This document shows positions 46,170 through 57,797 of a stretch of 58,330 nucleotides of DNA, one piece after another. Within the stretch, counting starts at the first letter, position 1. The number at the start of each line of letters is the position of its first letter. The stretch is from Leucobacter sp. Ag1 (GTDB taxonomy: Bacteria > Actinomycetota > Actinomycetes > Actinomycetales > Microbacteriaceae), in the NCBI RefSeq assembly GCF_000980875.1, contig NZ_LAYO01000089.1, positions 1 to 58,330 of the forward strand. The letters run 5' to 3'. Made by a program: the position numbers and the translations under genes. The notes beneath the pieces were generated by a model that was not told the DNA's origin, did no database searches, and worked only from the letters and a program-made list of their open reading frames with translations.

Positions 46170-47402
46170 TCAGCGCACCCGGTCGGCGACGCGCGCGAGC
46201 GCGCTCGCGAATCCGCTGCCCGCCAGCGCACCGCCGAGCCGCAGCGGGATCCCCCGCTCCTCGGCGCTCAGGCTGCCGTGCTGGCCGACCATGGCGAGCG
46301 CGCGCGGATCGTCGCCCCGCAGCGTGAACGCCACCTGCTTGCGCGCCGCGACCAGCACCTCGCCGAGCCGCGGCACGACGTCGGCGCCGGTCTCGCCGAA
46401 CCAGCCGTCGGCGATCGCCGCGTCGCGCGTGCCGACCCAGGCCAGCTTGCCGAGCCGGGACTCGACCTCGCGGGCGACGGACTCCGGGTCGGCGCCGTCC
46501 TCGAGATACAGGGAGCGGAACCGCGGTTCGCCGCCGATCAGCGCGACCCCGGGGATCGGGTCCTCGTCGAGCACGATCTGCCCGTGCTGCGGCACGTCGA
46601 CCATGCCGTGGTCGGCGGTGAGCACGACGCCGACGCCGCCGGGGAGCCCGCGCAGGAATCCGTCGAGCGCGGCGTCGAACTGCTCGAGGCGCGCCAGCCA
46701 GGCGTCGCTCCCCCAGCCCTGCTCGTGGCCGGCCTTGTCGAGCTCGTCGATGTAGAGGTACGCGAGGACCGGATCGGGTCCGCGCACCGCCTGGGACGCG
46801 AGCGCGAAACGGTCCTCGATGCGCTGACCGCCGAGGTACTCGGCATCCGACAGGATCGCGCGCGTGAGACCGCCGTCGGCGTGCGCGGGCCGGCCGATCG
46901 CGAGCGGCCGCGCGCCCATCCGGCCGGCGAGGCCGAACAGCGGTTCGGCGCGCTGCCAGGATCGGATCGGCTCGATGCCGTCCCAATCGCGGAGCGTCGT
47001 GACCAGCCCGAGCTCGGGGTGCCGGATCCGGTATCCGATGAGCCCGTGGCTCCCGGGCAGGCGCCCCGTGGTGAGCGTGGTGAGGGCGGCGCCCGTGGTC
47101 GACGGCGCGACCGTCTCGATCCGTCGACCGGGCATCGACAGGATCGTGCGCGCGTGCCCCGCCCGCTCCTGCAGGTTGGCATGGCCGAGCCCGTCGACCA
47201 CGATCAGCACCAGCGAGCGCAGCTCCGGAAGCTCCGGCAGCGGTGCGGGATCCCCGGCGGGCACCGGGGCCCCGGCGAAGGCGAGATCGAGCGCGTCGGC
47301 GGCAGTGGATCCCAGCGCGGGGGCCAGACAGGCCAGCCCGGTTGGGAGAATCGCGGCCAGCCTCGCGCCGTTGTCGGTGGGCGTCGGTAGCATGACCACC
47401 AT
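46170..47402 (-). CDS. alkaline phosphatase/nucleotide pyrophosphatase family protein
   Basis: A 410-residue metal-dependent phosphodiesterase of the alkaline phosphatase superfamily. LVLIVVDGLGHANLQ holds the first Asp, ETVAPSTTGAALTTLTTG holds the nucleophile Thr, LYIDELDKAGHEQGWGS holds the metal Asp and His, and LTADHGMVDVP holds the final Asp-His pair. No signal peptide is seen, so it is likely cytoplasmic. Start codons ATG at 47402 or 47393 are both possible. It is divergent from parC, and this position is conserved among relatives. The substrate is unknown. Confidence 0.88.
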   Translation of the reverse strand: MVVMLPTPTDNGARLAAILPTGLACLAPALGSTAADALDLAFAGAPVPAGDPAPLPELPELRSLVLIVVDGLGHANLQERAGHARTILSMPGRRIETVAPSTTGAALTTLTTGRLPGSHGLIGYRIRHPELGLVTTLRDWDGIEPIRSWQRAEPLFGLAGRMGARPLAIGRPAHADGGLTRAILSDAEYLGGQRIEDRFALASQAVRGPDPVLAYLYIDELDKAGHEQGWGSDAWLARLEQFDAALDGFLRGLPGGVGVVLTADHGMVDVPQHGQIVLDEDPIPGVALIGGEPRFRSLYLEDGADPESVAREVESRLGKLAWVGTRDAAIADGWFGETGADVVPRLGEVLVAARKQVAFTLRGDDPRALAMVGQHGSLSAEERGIPLRLGGALAGSGFASALARVADRVR

Positions 47403-47474
47403 CGTATCCGCGCGATGCGCGCCCAGCCTGCAGCTGCGCGACGCCCATCGTGCGCCCCGAAGATCGAAAGGCAC

Positions 47475-49937
<2,463 letters not shown>

Positions 49938-49944
49938 GCGCGCG

Positions 49945-50841
49945 TCAGGACAGCCCGATCAGCGCGATCCCGGCGACCACCACTCCGGCCGCGCCGATGC
50001 GCAGCACCGCACGGTCCTGCTTGAACCGCCAGACGCTGTAGAGACTGACCAGGATCACGCTCACCTCCCGCATCGGGGCGATGAGCGCGATCGGTGCGAT
50101 CTTCGTCGCGGTGAGCACGAGGATGTACGACAGCGGCGAGAGCACCCCGAAGACGAGCAGACGACCCCACTGGATCCGGATCACCGAGCCGAGCGACGGC
50201 CGCTCGCGTCGTCCGAGCAGCAGCAGCATCACGCTGAAGCCCAGCACCTCGGTCACGGTGAAGCCGACGAAGTAGGCGACGGCGGGCAGCCCCGCTCGGT
50301 TCATCGAGATCGCGTCCCACACCGTGTAGCCCGCGATCGCCACACCCGTGAGCACGCCCCAGACGATCTCGGGCGGGATCCCGCGCCGCCGAGCCGGGCC
50401 GGTGCGCAGAGCAGTGCGCGGACGGCCGATCACGCCGACCGCGATCACGCCGAGCACCACCACCAATGCGCCGACGAGCGCGAGCGGGCCCGGACGCTCC
50501 CCCAGCACGAGCAGGGCGAATACGCCGGTGAGCACGGGTCCGCTGCCTCGGGCCGTCGCGTACACGGTGGTCAGGTCCCCCGCGGCGTACCCGCGCTGCA
50601 GCGCGAGCATGTAGCCGATGTGGAGCACTCCCGAACCGGCTGCGCCGACGAGGAAGGCCCAGGGGTCCGCGCCCTGCAGGCCGCCCGTGAACGGGATGAC
50701 GAACGCCCAGAGGCCGCTCGCGATGACCGCGCCCCACCAGAGGAAGGGCAGGCCGGAGCCGCTGGATCCGTGCGAGACGATGTTCCAGGCGGCGTGGCAG
50801 ACGGCGGCCGAGAGGACGAGGGCGATAGCGATAGCGGACAC
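49945..50841 (-). CDS. EamA/DMT family transporter
   Basis: A 298-residue ten-helix drug/metabolite transporter made of two EamA repeats. Helices include IAIALVLSAAVCHAAWNI, FLWWGAVIASGLWAFVIPF, WAFLVGAAGSGVLHIGYMLAL, TGVFALLVLGER, LALVGALVVVLGVIAVGVI, and in the second half VWGVLTGVAIAGYTVWDAI, VAYFVGFTVTEVLGFSVMLLLL, LLVFGVLSPLSYILVLTA and IGAAGVVVAGIALIGL. The GTG start has GGAAGG 7 bp upstream. A ykkC-class riboswitch precedes it, which suggests export of guanidine or a related compound. Its stop nearly touches the convergent parC stop (7 bp). Confidence 0.88.
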   Translation of the reverse strand: MSAIAIALVLSAAVCHAAWNIVSHGSSGSGLPFLWWGAVIASGLWAFVIPFTGGLQGADPWAFLVGAAGSGVLHIGYMLALQRGYAAGDLTTVYATARGSGPVLTGVFALLVLGERPGPLALVGALVVVLGVIAVGVIGRPRTALRTGPARRRGIPPEIVWGVLTGVAIAGYTVWDAISMNRAGLPAVAYFVGFTVTEVLGFSVMLLLLGRRERPSLGSVIRIQWGRLLVFGVLSPLSYILVLTATKIAPIALIAPMREVSVILVSLYSVWRFKQDRAVLRIGAAGVVVAGIALIGLS

Positions 50842-50880
50842 GACGGAACCTTCCACCCGGCGCGCTGGTGCGTCGGGTTC

Positions 50881-50985
50881 GGTTCCTCCAGGCTTTTGTC
50901 CGTTCAGATGACGCCGAGATGCGGATCCCGGCGTGGCACCGCTCGGACCAGGCAGGCGCGGCCCCGGAACCCTAGGTGCTATCGG
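50881..50985 (-). promoter_or_regulatory. ykkC-class (guanidine-I-like) riboswitch
   Basis: Read toward the EamA gene, the leader contains the conserved ykkC landmarks in order: CTAGGGTTCCG (50965-50975), CTGGTCCGAG (50942-50951), a GCCG/CGGC hairpin, and ACGGACAAAAGCCTGGAGG ending at about 50885. The aptamer's last bases GGAACC (50881-50886) can pair with GGTTCC (50845-50850), which overlaps the GGAAGG ribosome binding site, so translational control is plausible. Guanidine-I is the best fit because DMT-type exporters often follow; ppGpp and PRPP variants share these landmarks. Confidence 0.75.
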
Positions 50986-51093
50986 AATCAGCCTAGCAGC
51001 GCGCGCATCGCCGTGATTCCGGGCCGGATCAGTCAACAGGGTGCTCCGACACCGGCGGCACGGTAGCTCCGGGACCGGCGACGCGGCCGCGGA

Positions 51094-53187
51094 TCAGGCG
51101 TCGATGCGCTCGCGATCGAGGTCGTCGGCGTTCTCGACGAGGAACTCCTTGCGCGGCGCCACATCGTTGCCCATGAGCAGTTCGAACACCTGCGCGGCCG
51201 AGTGCGCGTCCTCGACCCGAACACGCCGCAGCGTGCGGTGCGCGCGATCCATGGTCGTCTCGGCCAGCTGATCCGCGTCCATCTCGCCCAGGCCCTTGTA
51301 CCGCTGGATCGGCTCCTGGTACTTCTTGCCCCGACGGCGCAGATCGGAGAGCAGGGTCTGCAGCTCCTTCTCGCTGTAGGTGTAGATCACGTCGTTCGGC
51401 TTGCGCCCGGCGTTCTGCACCACGACGCGATGCAGCGGCGGCACGGCGGCGTAGACGCGACCGGCCTCGAGCATCGGACGCATGTAGCGGAAGAAGAGGG
51501 TGAGCAGCAGGGTGCGGATGTGCGCGCCGTCGACATCGGCGTCGCTCATGAGGATCACCTTGCCGTAGCGGGCGGAATCGATGTCGAAGTCGCGGCCGGA
51601 GCCGGCCCCGATGACCTTGATGATCGATCCGCACTCGACGTTGTTGAGCATCTCGGCCACGGAAGCCTTCTGCACGTTGAGGATCTTGCCGCGGATGGGC
51701 AGCAGCGCCTGGTACTCGCTGTCGCGTGCGGGGCGCGCCGTGCCCAGCGCGCTGTCGCCCTCGACGATGAAGAGCTCGGTGTCGGCGATATCGCGCGAGC
51801 GGCAGTCGATGAGCTTGGCCGGCAGCGAGGAGCTCTCGAGCGAGGACTTGCGACGCGCCGTGTCCCGCTGCGCGCGCAGCGAGATGCGGGACTTCATCTC
51901 CGAGACCATCTTCTCGAGCAGAGTGCCCGTCTCGGCCTTGTCCTGCCGTCGGGTGGAGGCGAAGCGCTCCTCGAGGCCCTTCGTCATCGCGCGCGTGACG
52001 ATCTGGCGCACGGCTGCGGTGCCGAGCACCTCCTTCGTCTGCCCTTCGAACTGGGGTTCGGGCACTCGGACCGTGACCACGGCGGTGAGGCCGGTGAGGA
52101 TGTCGTCCTTCTCGGGCTTGTCGGAGCCGGCCTTGAGCTTGCGCGCGTTCTGCTCGATCTGCTTGCGGAAGAAGCGCACGAGACCCTGCTCGAAGCCGGC
52201 CAGGTGCGTGCCGCCCTTGGGCGTCGAGATGATGTTGACGAAGGTCTGGATCTCGGTGTCGTAGCCCGTGCCCCAGCGCAGCGCGACGTCGACCTCGCAG
52301 GTGCGCTCCACCTCGCGCGAGACCAGCGCACCGCTCGCCTCGTCCATGACCGGCACCGTCTCAGTGAACGTGCCGGAGTCCGTGACCCGCCAGGTCTCGG
52401 TCAGCGCCGCGTCGACCGCGAGGAAGTCGACAAACTCGGAGATACCGCCGTCATAGGCGAAGCGGTGCACCTGCGGCGCACCCGATTCATCGAGACCCTC
52501 GGCGCGCTCGTCGCGGATCTCGATGCCGAGACCGGGGACCAGGAACGCGGTCTGCCGGGCGCGCGCCACGAGGGCGTCGGACTCGAACCGCGCCTCCTTC
52601 AGGAAGATCTGCGGGTCGGCCCAGTACCGCACGCGGGTGCCGGTGACGCCCTTCTTCACCTTGCCGACGACGCGCAGCTCCGAGGCGTCCTCGAACGGGG
52701 TGAACGGGCTCGACGGGCTGTCGCCGTCGAATATGCCCGGCTCGCCGTGCCGGAAGGACATCGCCCAGGTCTTGCCGTCGCGATCGACCTCGACGTCGAG
52801 CCGGGACGAGAGAGCGTTGACCACGGAGGCGCCCACTCCGTGCAGGCCGCCGGAACTGGCGTAGCCGCCGCCGCCGAACTTTCCGCCGGCGTGCAGCTTC
52901 GTGTAGACGAGCTCGACGCCGGTGAGCCCGCTGCGGGGCTCGATGTCGACGGGGACGCCGCGCCCGCGGTCGTTCACCGTCACGCTGCCGTCGGCGTGCA
53001 GCACGACCCCGATCTCGGAGCCGTGGCCGGCCAGGGCCTCGTCGACGGAGTTGTCGATGATCTCCCAGAGGCAGTGCATGAGGCCGCGCGAATCGGTCGT
53101 GCCGATGTACATGCCCGGCCGTTTGCGAACGGCCTCGAGCCCTTCGAGCACGGTGAGATGGCGGGCGGAATAGCTCGACTCGGCCAC
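51094..53187 (-). CDS. parE: DNA topoisomerase IV subunit B (ParE-like)
   Basis: A 697-residue GHKL ATPase subunit that drives strand passage with ParC. Motifs are EIIDNSVDEALAG (Mg/ATP Asn), VNDRGRGVPVDI, GGLHGVGASVVNALS, the transducer Lys in the GGTHL region, the TOPRIM ELFIVEGDSALGTARPARDSEYQALLPIRGKILN (EGDSALG instead of gyrase EGDSAGG), and MSDADVDGAHIRTLLLT. The length suits ParE better than GyrB because the Gram-negative insertion is absent. The GTG start has AGAGGTG 8 bp upstream. Its C-terminus ends in KEFLVENADDLDRERIDA. Confidence 0.87.
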   Translation of the reverse strand: MAESSYSARHLTVLEGLEAVRKRPGMYIGTTDSRGLMHCLWEIIDNSVDEALAGHGSEIGVVLHADGSVTVNDRGRGVPVDIEPRSGLTGVELVYTKLHAGGKFGGGGYASSGGLHGVGASVVNALSSRLDVEVDRDGKTWAMSFRHGEPGIFDGDSPSSPFTPFEDASELRVVGKVKKGVTGTRVRYWADPQIFLKEARFESDALVARARQTAFLVPGLGIEIRDERAEGLDESGAPQVHRFAYDGGISEFVDFLAVDAALTETWRVTDSGTFTETVPVMDEASGALVSREVERTCEVDVALRWGTGYDTEIQTFVNIISTPKGGTHLAGFEQGLVRFFRKQIEQNARKLKAGSDKPEKDDILTGLTAVVTVRVPEPQFEGQTKEVLGTAAVRQIVTRAMTKGLEERFASTRRQDKAETGTLLEKMVSEMKSRISLRAQRDTARRKSSLESSSLPAKLIDCRSRDIADTELFIVEGDSALGTARPARDSEYQALLPIRGKILNVQKASVAEMLNNVECGSIIKVIGAGSGRDFDIDSARYGKVILMSDADVDGAHIRTLLLTLFFRYMRPMLEAGRVYAAVPPLHRVVVQNAGRKPNDVIYTYSEKELQTLLSDLRRRGKKYQEPIQRYKGLGEMDADQLAETTMDRAHRTLRRVRVEDAHSAAQVFELLMGNDVAPRKEFLVENADDLDRERIDA

Positions 53188-53410
53188 GGTTGCGGCACCT
53201 CTTTCTCTGGGGACGGATCTACTGTAGGCGAGACCTCCGACACCGGGGCGCCGATCCCCCGGCGCGTGCCGAAAACGAGCCGTTGAACGGCCGCTGAACG
53301 CTGCAGCGGCGCCCGCGGGCTACGCGGTCAGCGAAACGGTCGCCGAATCGGGCCGATTCCCGGGGTTCGCGTGCTTTGATGGGAGCACCAAACACGTACG
53401 GGAGGTAGCC

Positions 53411-53632
53411 ATGACGACACTCGAGCAGGATCGCACCGAGGCCCAGGCCCGGGCGGATCGTCCCCTCGACGCGCTCGACCGCTGCGACAGCTGCGGCGCC
53501 CAGGCGTACGTGCGCGCGATGCTGAACGGCAGCGAGCTGCTGTTCTGCGCGCATCACGCGCGCAAGCACGAGGAGAAGCTCCGCCCGATCGCCGAGGTCT
53601 GGCACGACGAGACCGCGCGCCTGAACGCGTAG
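53411..53632 (+). CDS. DUF7455 family small Cys protein
   Basis: A 73-residue protein with a zinc-ribbon-like motif (LDRCDSCGAQAYVRAML...LLFCAHHARKHEEKL). The CDSCGAQAYV and FCAHHA elements are the signature of DUF7455, an actinobacterial family found next to sigA. GGGAGGTAG lies 5 bp before the ATG. It is convergent with sigA and shares its terminator. The function is unknown. Confidence 0.9.
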   Translation: MTTLEQDRTEAQARADRPLDALDRCDSCGAQAYVRAMLNGSELLFCAHHARKHEEKLRPIAEVWHDETARLNA

Positions 53633-53676
53633 CGGTTCGCACGGACCGCCATCCGCGAGGATCGGCGGGACAACGG

Positions 53677-53704
53677 AAAAGCCCCGGCCGGAGCCGGGGC
53701 TTTT
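53677..53704. terminator. bidirectional terminator between DUF7455 gene and sigA
   Basis: A 12-bp perfect stem AAAAGCCCCGGC/GCCGGGGCTTTT with a CGGA loop. The A-run and T-run in the arms give U-tracts in both directions, for the plus-strand DUF7455 gene and for sigA. Confidence 0.9.
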
Positions 53705-53719
53705 CTCGTGTCTGGCGGC

Positions 53720-55027
53720 CTACTCGAGGTAGTCGCGCAGCTGCTGCGACCGCGAGGGGTGGCGCAGCTTCGCCATGGTCTTCGACTCGATCTGGCGGAT
53801 GCGCTCGCGCGTCACACCGAAGGTGTCGCCGATCTGGTCGAGGGTCTTCGGCATGCCGTCGCCCAGGCCGAAGCGCATGCGGATCACGCCGGCCTCGCGC
53901 TCCGAGAGCGAATCGAGCAGTTGCTCGAGCTGCTGCTGCAGCATCGTGAAGCCGACCGCGTCGGCCGGAACGACCGCCTCCGTGTCCTCGATGAGGTCGC
54001 CGAACTCGCTGTCGCCGTCCTCGCCGAGCGGGGTGTGCAGCGAGATGGGCTCGCGCCCGTACTTCTGCACCTCGACGACCTTCTCGGGGGTCATGTCGAG
54101 TTCGCGGCTCAGCTCCTCGGGAGTGGGCTCGCGGCCCAGGTCCTGCAGCATCTGGCGCTGCACGCGGGCGAGCTTGTTGATGACCTCGACCATGTGCACC
54201 GGGATGCGGATGGTGCGCGCCTGGTCGGCCATGGCTCGCGTGATCGCCTGACGGATCCACCAGGTGGCGTAGGTCGAGAACTTGAAGCCCTTGGTGTAGT
54301 CGAACTTCTCGACCGCACGGATCAGGCCGAGGTTGCCCTCCTGGATCAGATCCAGGAACTGCATGCCGCGACCGGTGTAGCGCTTCGCGAGCGAGACGAC
54401 GAGGCGGAGGTTGGCTCCGAGCAGGTGGCTCTTCGCGCGCTGACCGTCGCGCGCGACCCACTTCAGCTCGCGCTCGAGCTTCTTGGGCAGGCCCTTCTCG
54501 GTCGCCAGCTTCTCCTCGGCGAACAGACCGGCCTCGATGCGCATCGCGAGCTCGACCTCTTCGGCCGCGTTCAGCAGTGCGACCTTGCCGATCTGCTTCA
54601 GGTAGTCCTTGACCGGGTCGGCGGTGGCGCCGGGGATCGCGGTCGTGACCGTCGGCACGTCCTCCTCGTCGGAGTCCTTGATCCGGATCGCACCGGTCGG
54701 CAGTTGCACGGCCGGGACGACCGGGATCGCCGCGGTATCGGTGGAGACGACCTCGTCGGTGTCGGGGGCGAGAGCGGCCTCCGCGACGGGATCCGGCTCC
54801 TTCGGGGCGCGCTTGCGCGTCGCCGGCTTCTTCGCTGCGGGCTTCTTCGCAGCAGCGGTCTTGGCAGCGGCCGTCGACTTCTCGGCAGGAGCCTTCGTCG
54901 CAGCGGCCTTCTTGGTCGCGCTCGCCTTCGTGGTCGCGGCCTTCTTGGCAGCGCTCTTCGGCGCTTCCGTCTCGGTCGCGTCCTCAGCCGAAGTGGCACG
55001 AGTCTTGGTGGTGGGTGCAGTGGCCAC
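53720..55027 (-). CDS. sigA: principal RNA polymerase sigma factor
   Basis: A 435-residue primary sigma factor. The N-terminal 80 residues are an Ala/Lys-rich disordered tail ([18 protein letters not shown]), as in other actinobacterial SigA. Region 1.2 starts at [16 protein letters not shown]; region 2 includes [43 protein letters not shown] and [20 protein letters not shown]; region 3 [13 protein letters not shown]; region 4 [42 protein letters not shown]. The GTG at 55027 has AGAGGCGG upstream; an in-frame ATG farther up falls in the leader. It ends [13 protein letters not shown] at QQLRDYLE. Confidence 0.95.
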   Translation of the reverse strand: MATAPTTKTRATSAEDATETEAPKSAAKKAATTKASATKKAAATKAPAEKSTAAAKTAAAKKPAAKKPATRKRAPKEPDPVAEAALAPDTDEVVSTDTAAIPVVPAVQLPTGAIRIKDSDEEDVPTVTTAIPGATADPVKDYLKQIGKVALLNAAEEVELAMRIEAGLFAEEKLATEKGLPKKLERELKWVARDGQRAKSHLLGANLRLVVSLAKRYTGRGMQFLDLIQEGNLGLIRAVEKFDYTKGFKFSTYATWWIRQAITRAMADQARTIRIPVHMVEVINKLARVQRQMLQDLGREPTPEELSRELDMTPEKVVEVQKYGREPISLHTPLGEDGDSEFGDLIEDTEAVVPADAVGFTMLQQQLEQLLDSLSEREAGVIRMRFGLGDGMPKTLDQIGDTFGVTRERIRQIESKTMAKLRHPSRSQQLRDYLE

Positions 55028-55084
55028 GCAGCCGCCTCTCTGTGTCGAGATCCTCCGTGTGCGAATCGTGCGATTTTCGCAAAA

Positions 55085-55113
55085 CATGCACACAGCGTGA
55101 AAACCCATGTCAA
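55085..55113 (-). promoter_or_regulatory. candidate sigA promoter
   Basis: On the minus strand a perfect -35 hexamer TTGACA (55108-55113) is followed after 17-21 bp by TGCATG/TGTTTT, a poor -10. The start would be near 55080, leaving a leader of about 50 nt. The rest of 55028-55252 has no gene; ribosome binding AGAGGCGG is at its edge. Confidence 0.35.
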
Positions 55114-55252
55114 GCCCGGCGTATTCCCGCGCACGCGCGAGAGCCGGATTGAATGGGCTGTGCTGCAATTATTGCACGCGCGCGGGCAGGTTCCTGACCA
55201 TTCCGATCGAGTTCAGCGCCCAGCGAAATCGTCGAGCCGTGCCGGGGCCCGC

Positions 55253-56209
55253 TCAGACGAGGCCGGGGCCTCCCGGAGCGCCGCCACCCGGAGCGCCGCC
55301 GGTTCCGGGATCCCGCTGCTCGCGCAGGAACCGCTCCAGCTCGCTCGCGAGCTGGTCCGCGGTCGGGAGGGATCCGTCCTCGCTCACGAGCGGCGAGCGG
55401 GTGGTCTGATCCTCCATGTACTCGTCGTAGCGCACCTCGAGGTTCCGCACCATCTCGGTCGACTCCTCGTTCTCGGCGATCTGCGTGTCGACCTGGATGT
55501 TGAACGCGCGGGCCGCCTCGCGGACCTCGTCGGTCGGCAGGATCAGCCCGCTGGCGGCCATGATGCCGTCGAGCGCGGCGAGCAGCACGTCGGGGTTCTC
55601 GGTGTTCGCGAGGTAGTGCGGCACCAGGAAAGCGAATCCGACGACGTCCTCGCCGAGCGAGTGCAGCCGGTATTCGAGCACGTGGCCGGCCGAGGCGGCG
55701 AGCTTGGTCGTCGGCTTCCAGACGGATCGCGCCTCGATCAGGTCGTCGCGGCTGCCGCTCACGGTCGCTCGGATCGGGCGGGTGTGGGGCACGGGCATGG
55801 GGATCGCGTGCGTCCAGACCGTGGTCGAGACCTCGAACTCGTGCACCAGCATGAGCACGGCGTCGATGAACTGCTCCCAACGGAAGTCGGGCTCGTAGCC
55901 GCTGAGCAGCAGGAACGGGGCGCCGAGCTCGTCGTGCGCGAGCGCGAGCGAGAGCTCCTCGGGCGCGTAGTCGACCAGGTGGTCCTCGACGAAGGTGATG
56001 ACCGGTCGGCGCGCGCGGTAGTCGAGCAGCAGGTCGGCGTCGAAACGCACGATCTCCTGCGGCTCGGTGCGCTCCCAGAGGTACTCCTCGAGCTGCGCGA
56101 CCACACCCCCGGCGTCGCTGATGCCGCGCAGGGCGACCAGGAGCGGGAGGCCCTTGGGGACGGTCGCGCGGCGCTCTGCGTACTCTGCGGAGAAGATCGA
56201 ATCGGTCAC
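55253..56209 (-). CDS. PAC2 family protein (proteasome assembly chaperone-like)
   Basis: A 318-residue PAC2 protein. The N-terminal domain gives VALRGISDAGGVVAQLEEYLWE, FDADLLLDYRARRPVITFVEDHLVDY and ELGAPFLLLSGYEPDFRWEQF, all PAC2 hallmarks; the C-terminal half has PHYLANTENPDVLLAALDGIMAASGL, then a Gly/Pro-rich tail. Actinobacterial homologues are linked to the proteasome in name only; the role is unknown. The GTG start follows GGATGGAGCC. It lies upstream of sigA in the same direction. Confidence 0.88.
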   Translation of the reverse strand: MTDSIFSAEYAERRATVPKGLPLLVALRGISDAGGVVAQLEEYLWERTEPQEIVRFDADLLLDYRARRPVITFVEDHLVDYAPEELSLALAHDELGAPFLLLSGYEPDFRWEQFIDAVLMLVHEFEVSTTVWTHAIPMPVPHTRPIRATVSGSRDDLIEARSVWKPTTKLAASAGHVLEYRLHSLGEDVVGFAFLVPHYLANTENPDVLLAALDGIMAASGLILPTDEVREAARAFNIQVDTQIAENEESTEMVRNLEVRYDEYMEDQTTRSPLVSEDGSLPTADQLASELERFLREQRDPGTGGAPGGGAPGGPGLV

Positions 56210-56384
56210 GGCTCCATCCTACGGAGCGGGCCCCCGCGACGGGCGGGCCGAGCGCATGCCCAGAGCGAACGTCCCCGGGCGTCACCGAATGGCCTGGTGG
56301 GCACGGAGGAGTAGTAGGCTGGTGAGCCGTGGACCGATCACGCGTCGGCCCGCTCTTTCGAATGCGACCCGAGGGAGATCCCAC

Positions 56385-57758
56385 TTGGCCGATCAGCAGT
56401 TTGACATCGTCGTTCTCGGAGGCGGCAGCGCCGGGTACGCTGCAGCCATCCGAGCGAGACAGCTCGGCTTCACCGCCGCAGTCATCGAGAAGGACAAGCT
56501 GGGCGGCACCTGCCTCCATCGCGGCTGCGTCCCGACCAAGGCGCTGCTGCACTCCGCCGAGATCGCCGATGTGGCGCGCGAGGGCGAGGCGTACGGCGTG
56601 CTGTCGAGCGTCGCCGGCATCGATATGGCCGGCGTGACGAAGTTCCGCACCAACCTGGTCGCCGGAAAGCACAAGGGCCTGCAGGGCCTGCTCAAGGCCA
56701 ACGGCATCACCGTCATCGAGGGCGAGGGCCGTCTGGTCGCCGCGAACACCGTGCAGGTGGGCGCCGACCGCATCATCGGCAAGAACGTCGTGCTCGCGAC
56801 CGGCTCCTACTCGCGGAGCCTCCCCGGCCTCGAGATCTCGGGCCGTGTGATCACCAGCGAGCAGGCGCTCGAGCTCACCGAGGTCCCGAAGCGCGTCGTC
56901 ATCCTCGGCGGCGGCGTGATCGGTGTCGAGTTCGCGAGCGTCTGGCGCTCGTTCGGCGCCGACGTCACCATCGTGGAGGGCCTGCCCCACCTCGTTCCCA
57001 ACGAGGAGGAATCGGTCTCGAAGCAGCTCGAGCGAGCATTCCGCAAGCGCGGCATCGATTTCAAGCTCGGCGTCCGCTTCCAGGGCGTCACCCAGGACGC
57101 GAACGGCGTCACCGTCACTCTCGAGGACGGCACGACCATCCCCGCCGACTACCTGCTGGTCGCGGTCGGCCGCGGTCCCGTCACGCAGGGCATCGGCTAC
57201 GAAGAGGTCGGCATCTCGATGGATCGCGGCTTCGTCCTGACCGACGAGCGTCTCGCGACGAACGTGCCCGGCGTCTACGCCGTCGGCGACATCGTGCCCG
57301 GCCTGCAGCTCGCGCATCGCGGCTACCAGCAGGGCATCTTCGTCGCGGAGGAGATCGCGGGTCTCAACCCCGTCGTGGTCCAGGACGTCAACATCCCCAA
57401 GGTCACCTACTGCGATCCCGAGATCGCATCGGTCGGCCTCACCGAGGCGAAGGCCAAGGAGCAGTACGGCGACGACAACGTCACCGCGTACGAGTACAAC
57501 CTGGCCGGGAACGCCAAGAGCTCGATCCTCGGCACCGCCGGCACCGTCAAGGCGGTCCGGGTGAACGACGGCCCCGTGGTCGGCGTGCACATGATCGGCG
57601 CCCGCGTCGGCGAACTCGTCGGCGAGGCCCAGCTGATCGTGAACTGGGAGGCCTACCCCGAGGATGTCGCGCCCTTCATCCACGGCCACCCCACGCAGAA
57701 CGAGACCATCGGCGAGACCATGCTGAAGCTCGCCGGCAAGCCGCTGCACGCCATCTGA
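56385..57758 (+). CDS. lpdA: dihydrolipoyl dehydrogenase
   Basis: A 457-residue FAD-dependent disulfide oxidoreductase, the E3 subunit shared by 2-oxoacid dehydrogenase complexes. VVLGGGSAGYAAAIRARQLG binds FAD, GGTCLHRGCVPTKALL has the redox Cys pair, VVILGGGVIGVEFASVW binds NAD, GVYAVGDIVPGLQLAHRG is the second FAD motif, and FIHGHPTQNETIGE carries the catalytic His (HGHPT instead of the usual HAHPT). The TTG at 56385 has GAGGGAG 7 bp upstream. It is followed after 39 bp by the E2 gene, so the two form an operon. Confidence 0.93.
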   Translation: MADQQFDIVVLGGGSAGYAAAIRARQLGFTAAVIEKDKLGGTCLHRGCVPTKALLHSAEIADVAREGEAYGVLSSVAGIDMAGVTKFRTNLVAGKHKGLQGLLKANGITVIEGEGRLVAANTVQVGADRIIGKNVVLATGSYSRSLPGLEISGRVITSEQALELTEVPKRVVILGGGVIGVEFASVWRSFGADVTIVEGLPHLVPNEEESVSKQLERAFRKRGIDFKLGVRFQGVTQDANGVTVTLEDGTTIPADYLLVAVGRGPVTQGIGYEEVGISMDRGFVLTDERLATNVPGVYAVGDIVPGLQLAHRGYQQGIFVAEEIAGLNPVVVQDVNIPKVTYCDPEIASVGLTEAKAKEQYGDDNVTAYEYNLAGNAKSSILGTAGTVKAVRVNDGPVVGVHMIGARVGELVGEAQLIVNWEAYPEDVAPFIHGHPTQNETIGETMLKLAGKPLHAI

Positions 57759-57797
57759 GCGCGGCACGAGAATTACGAACGAAACGGAGACAACGTC

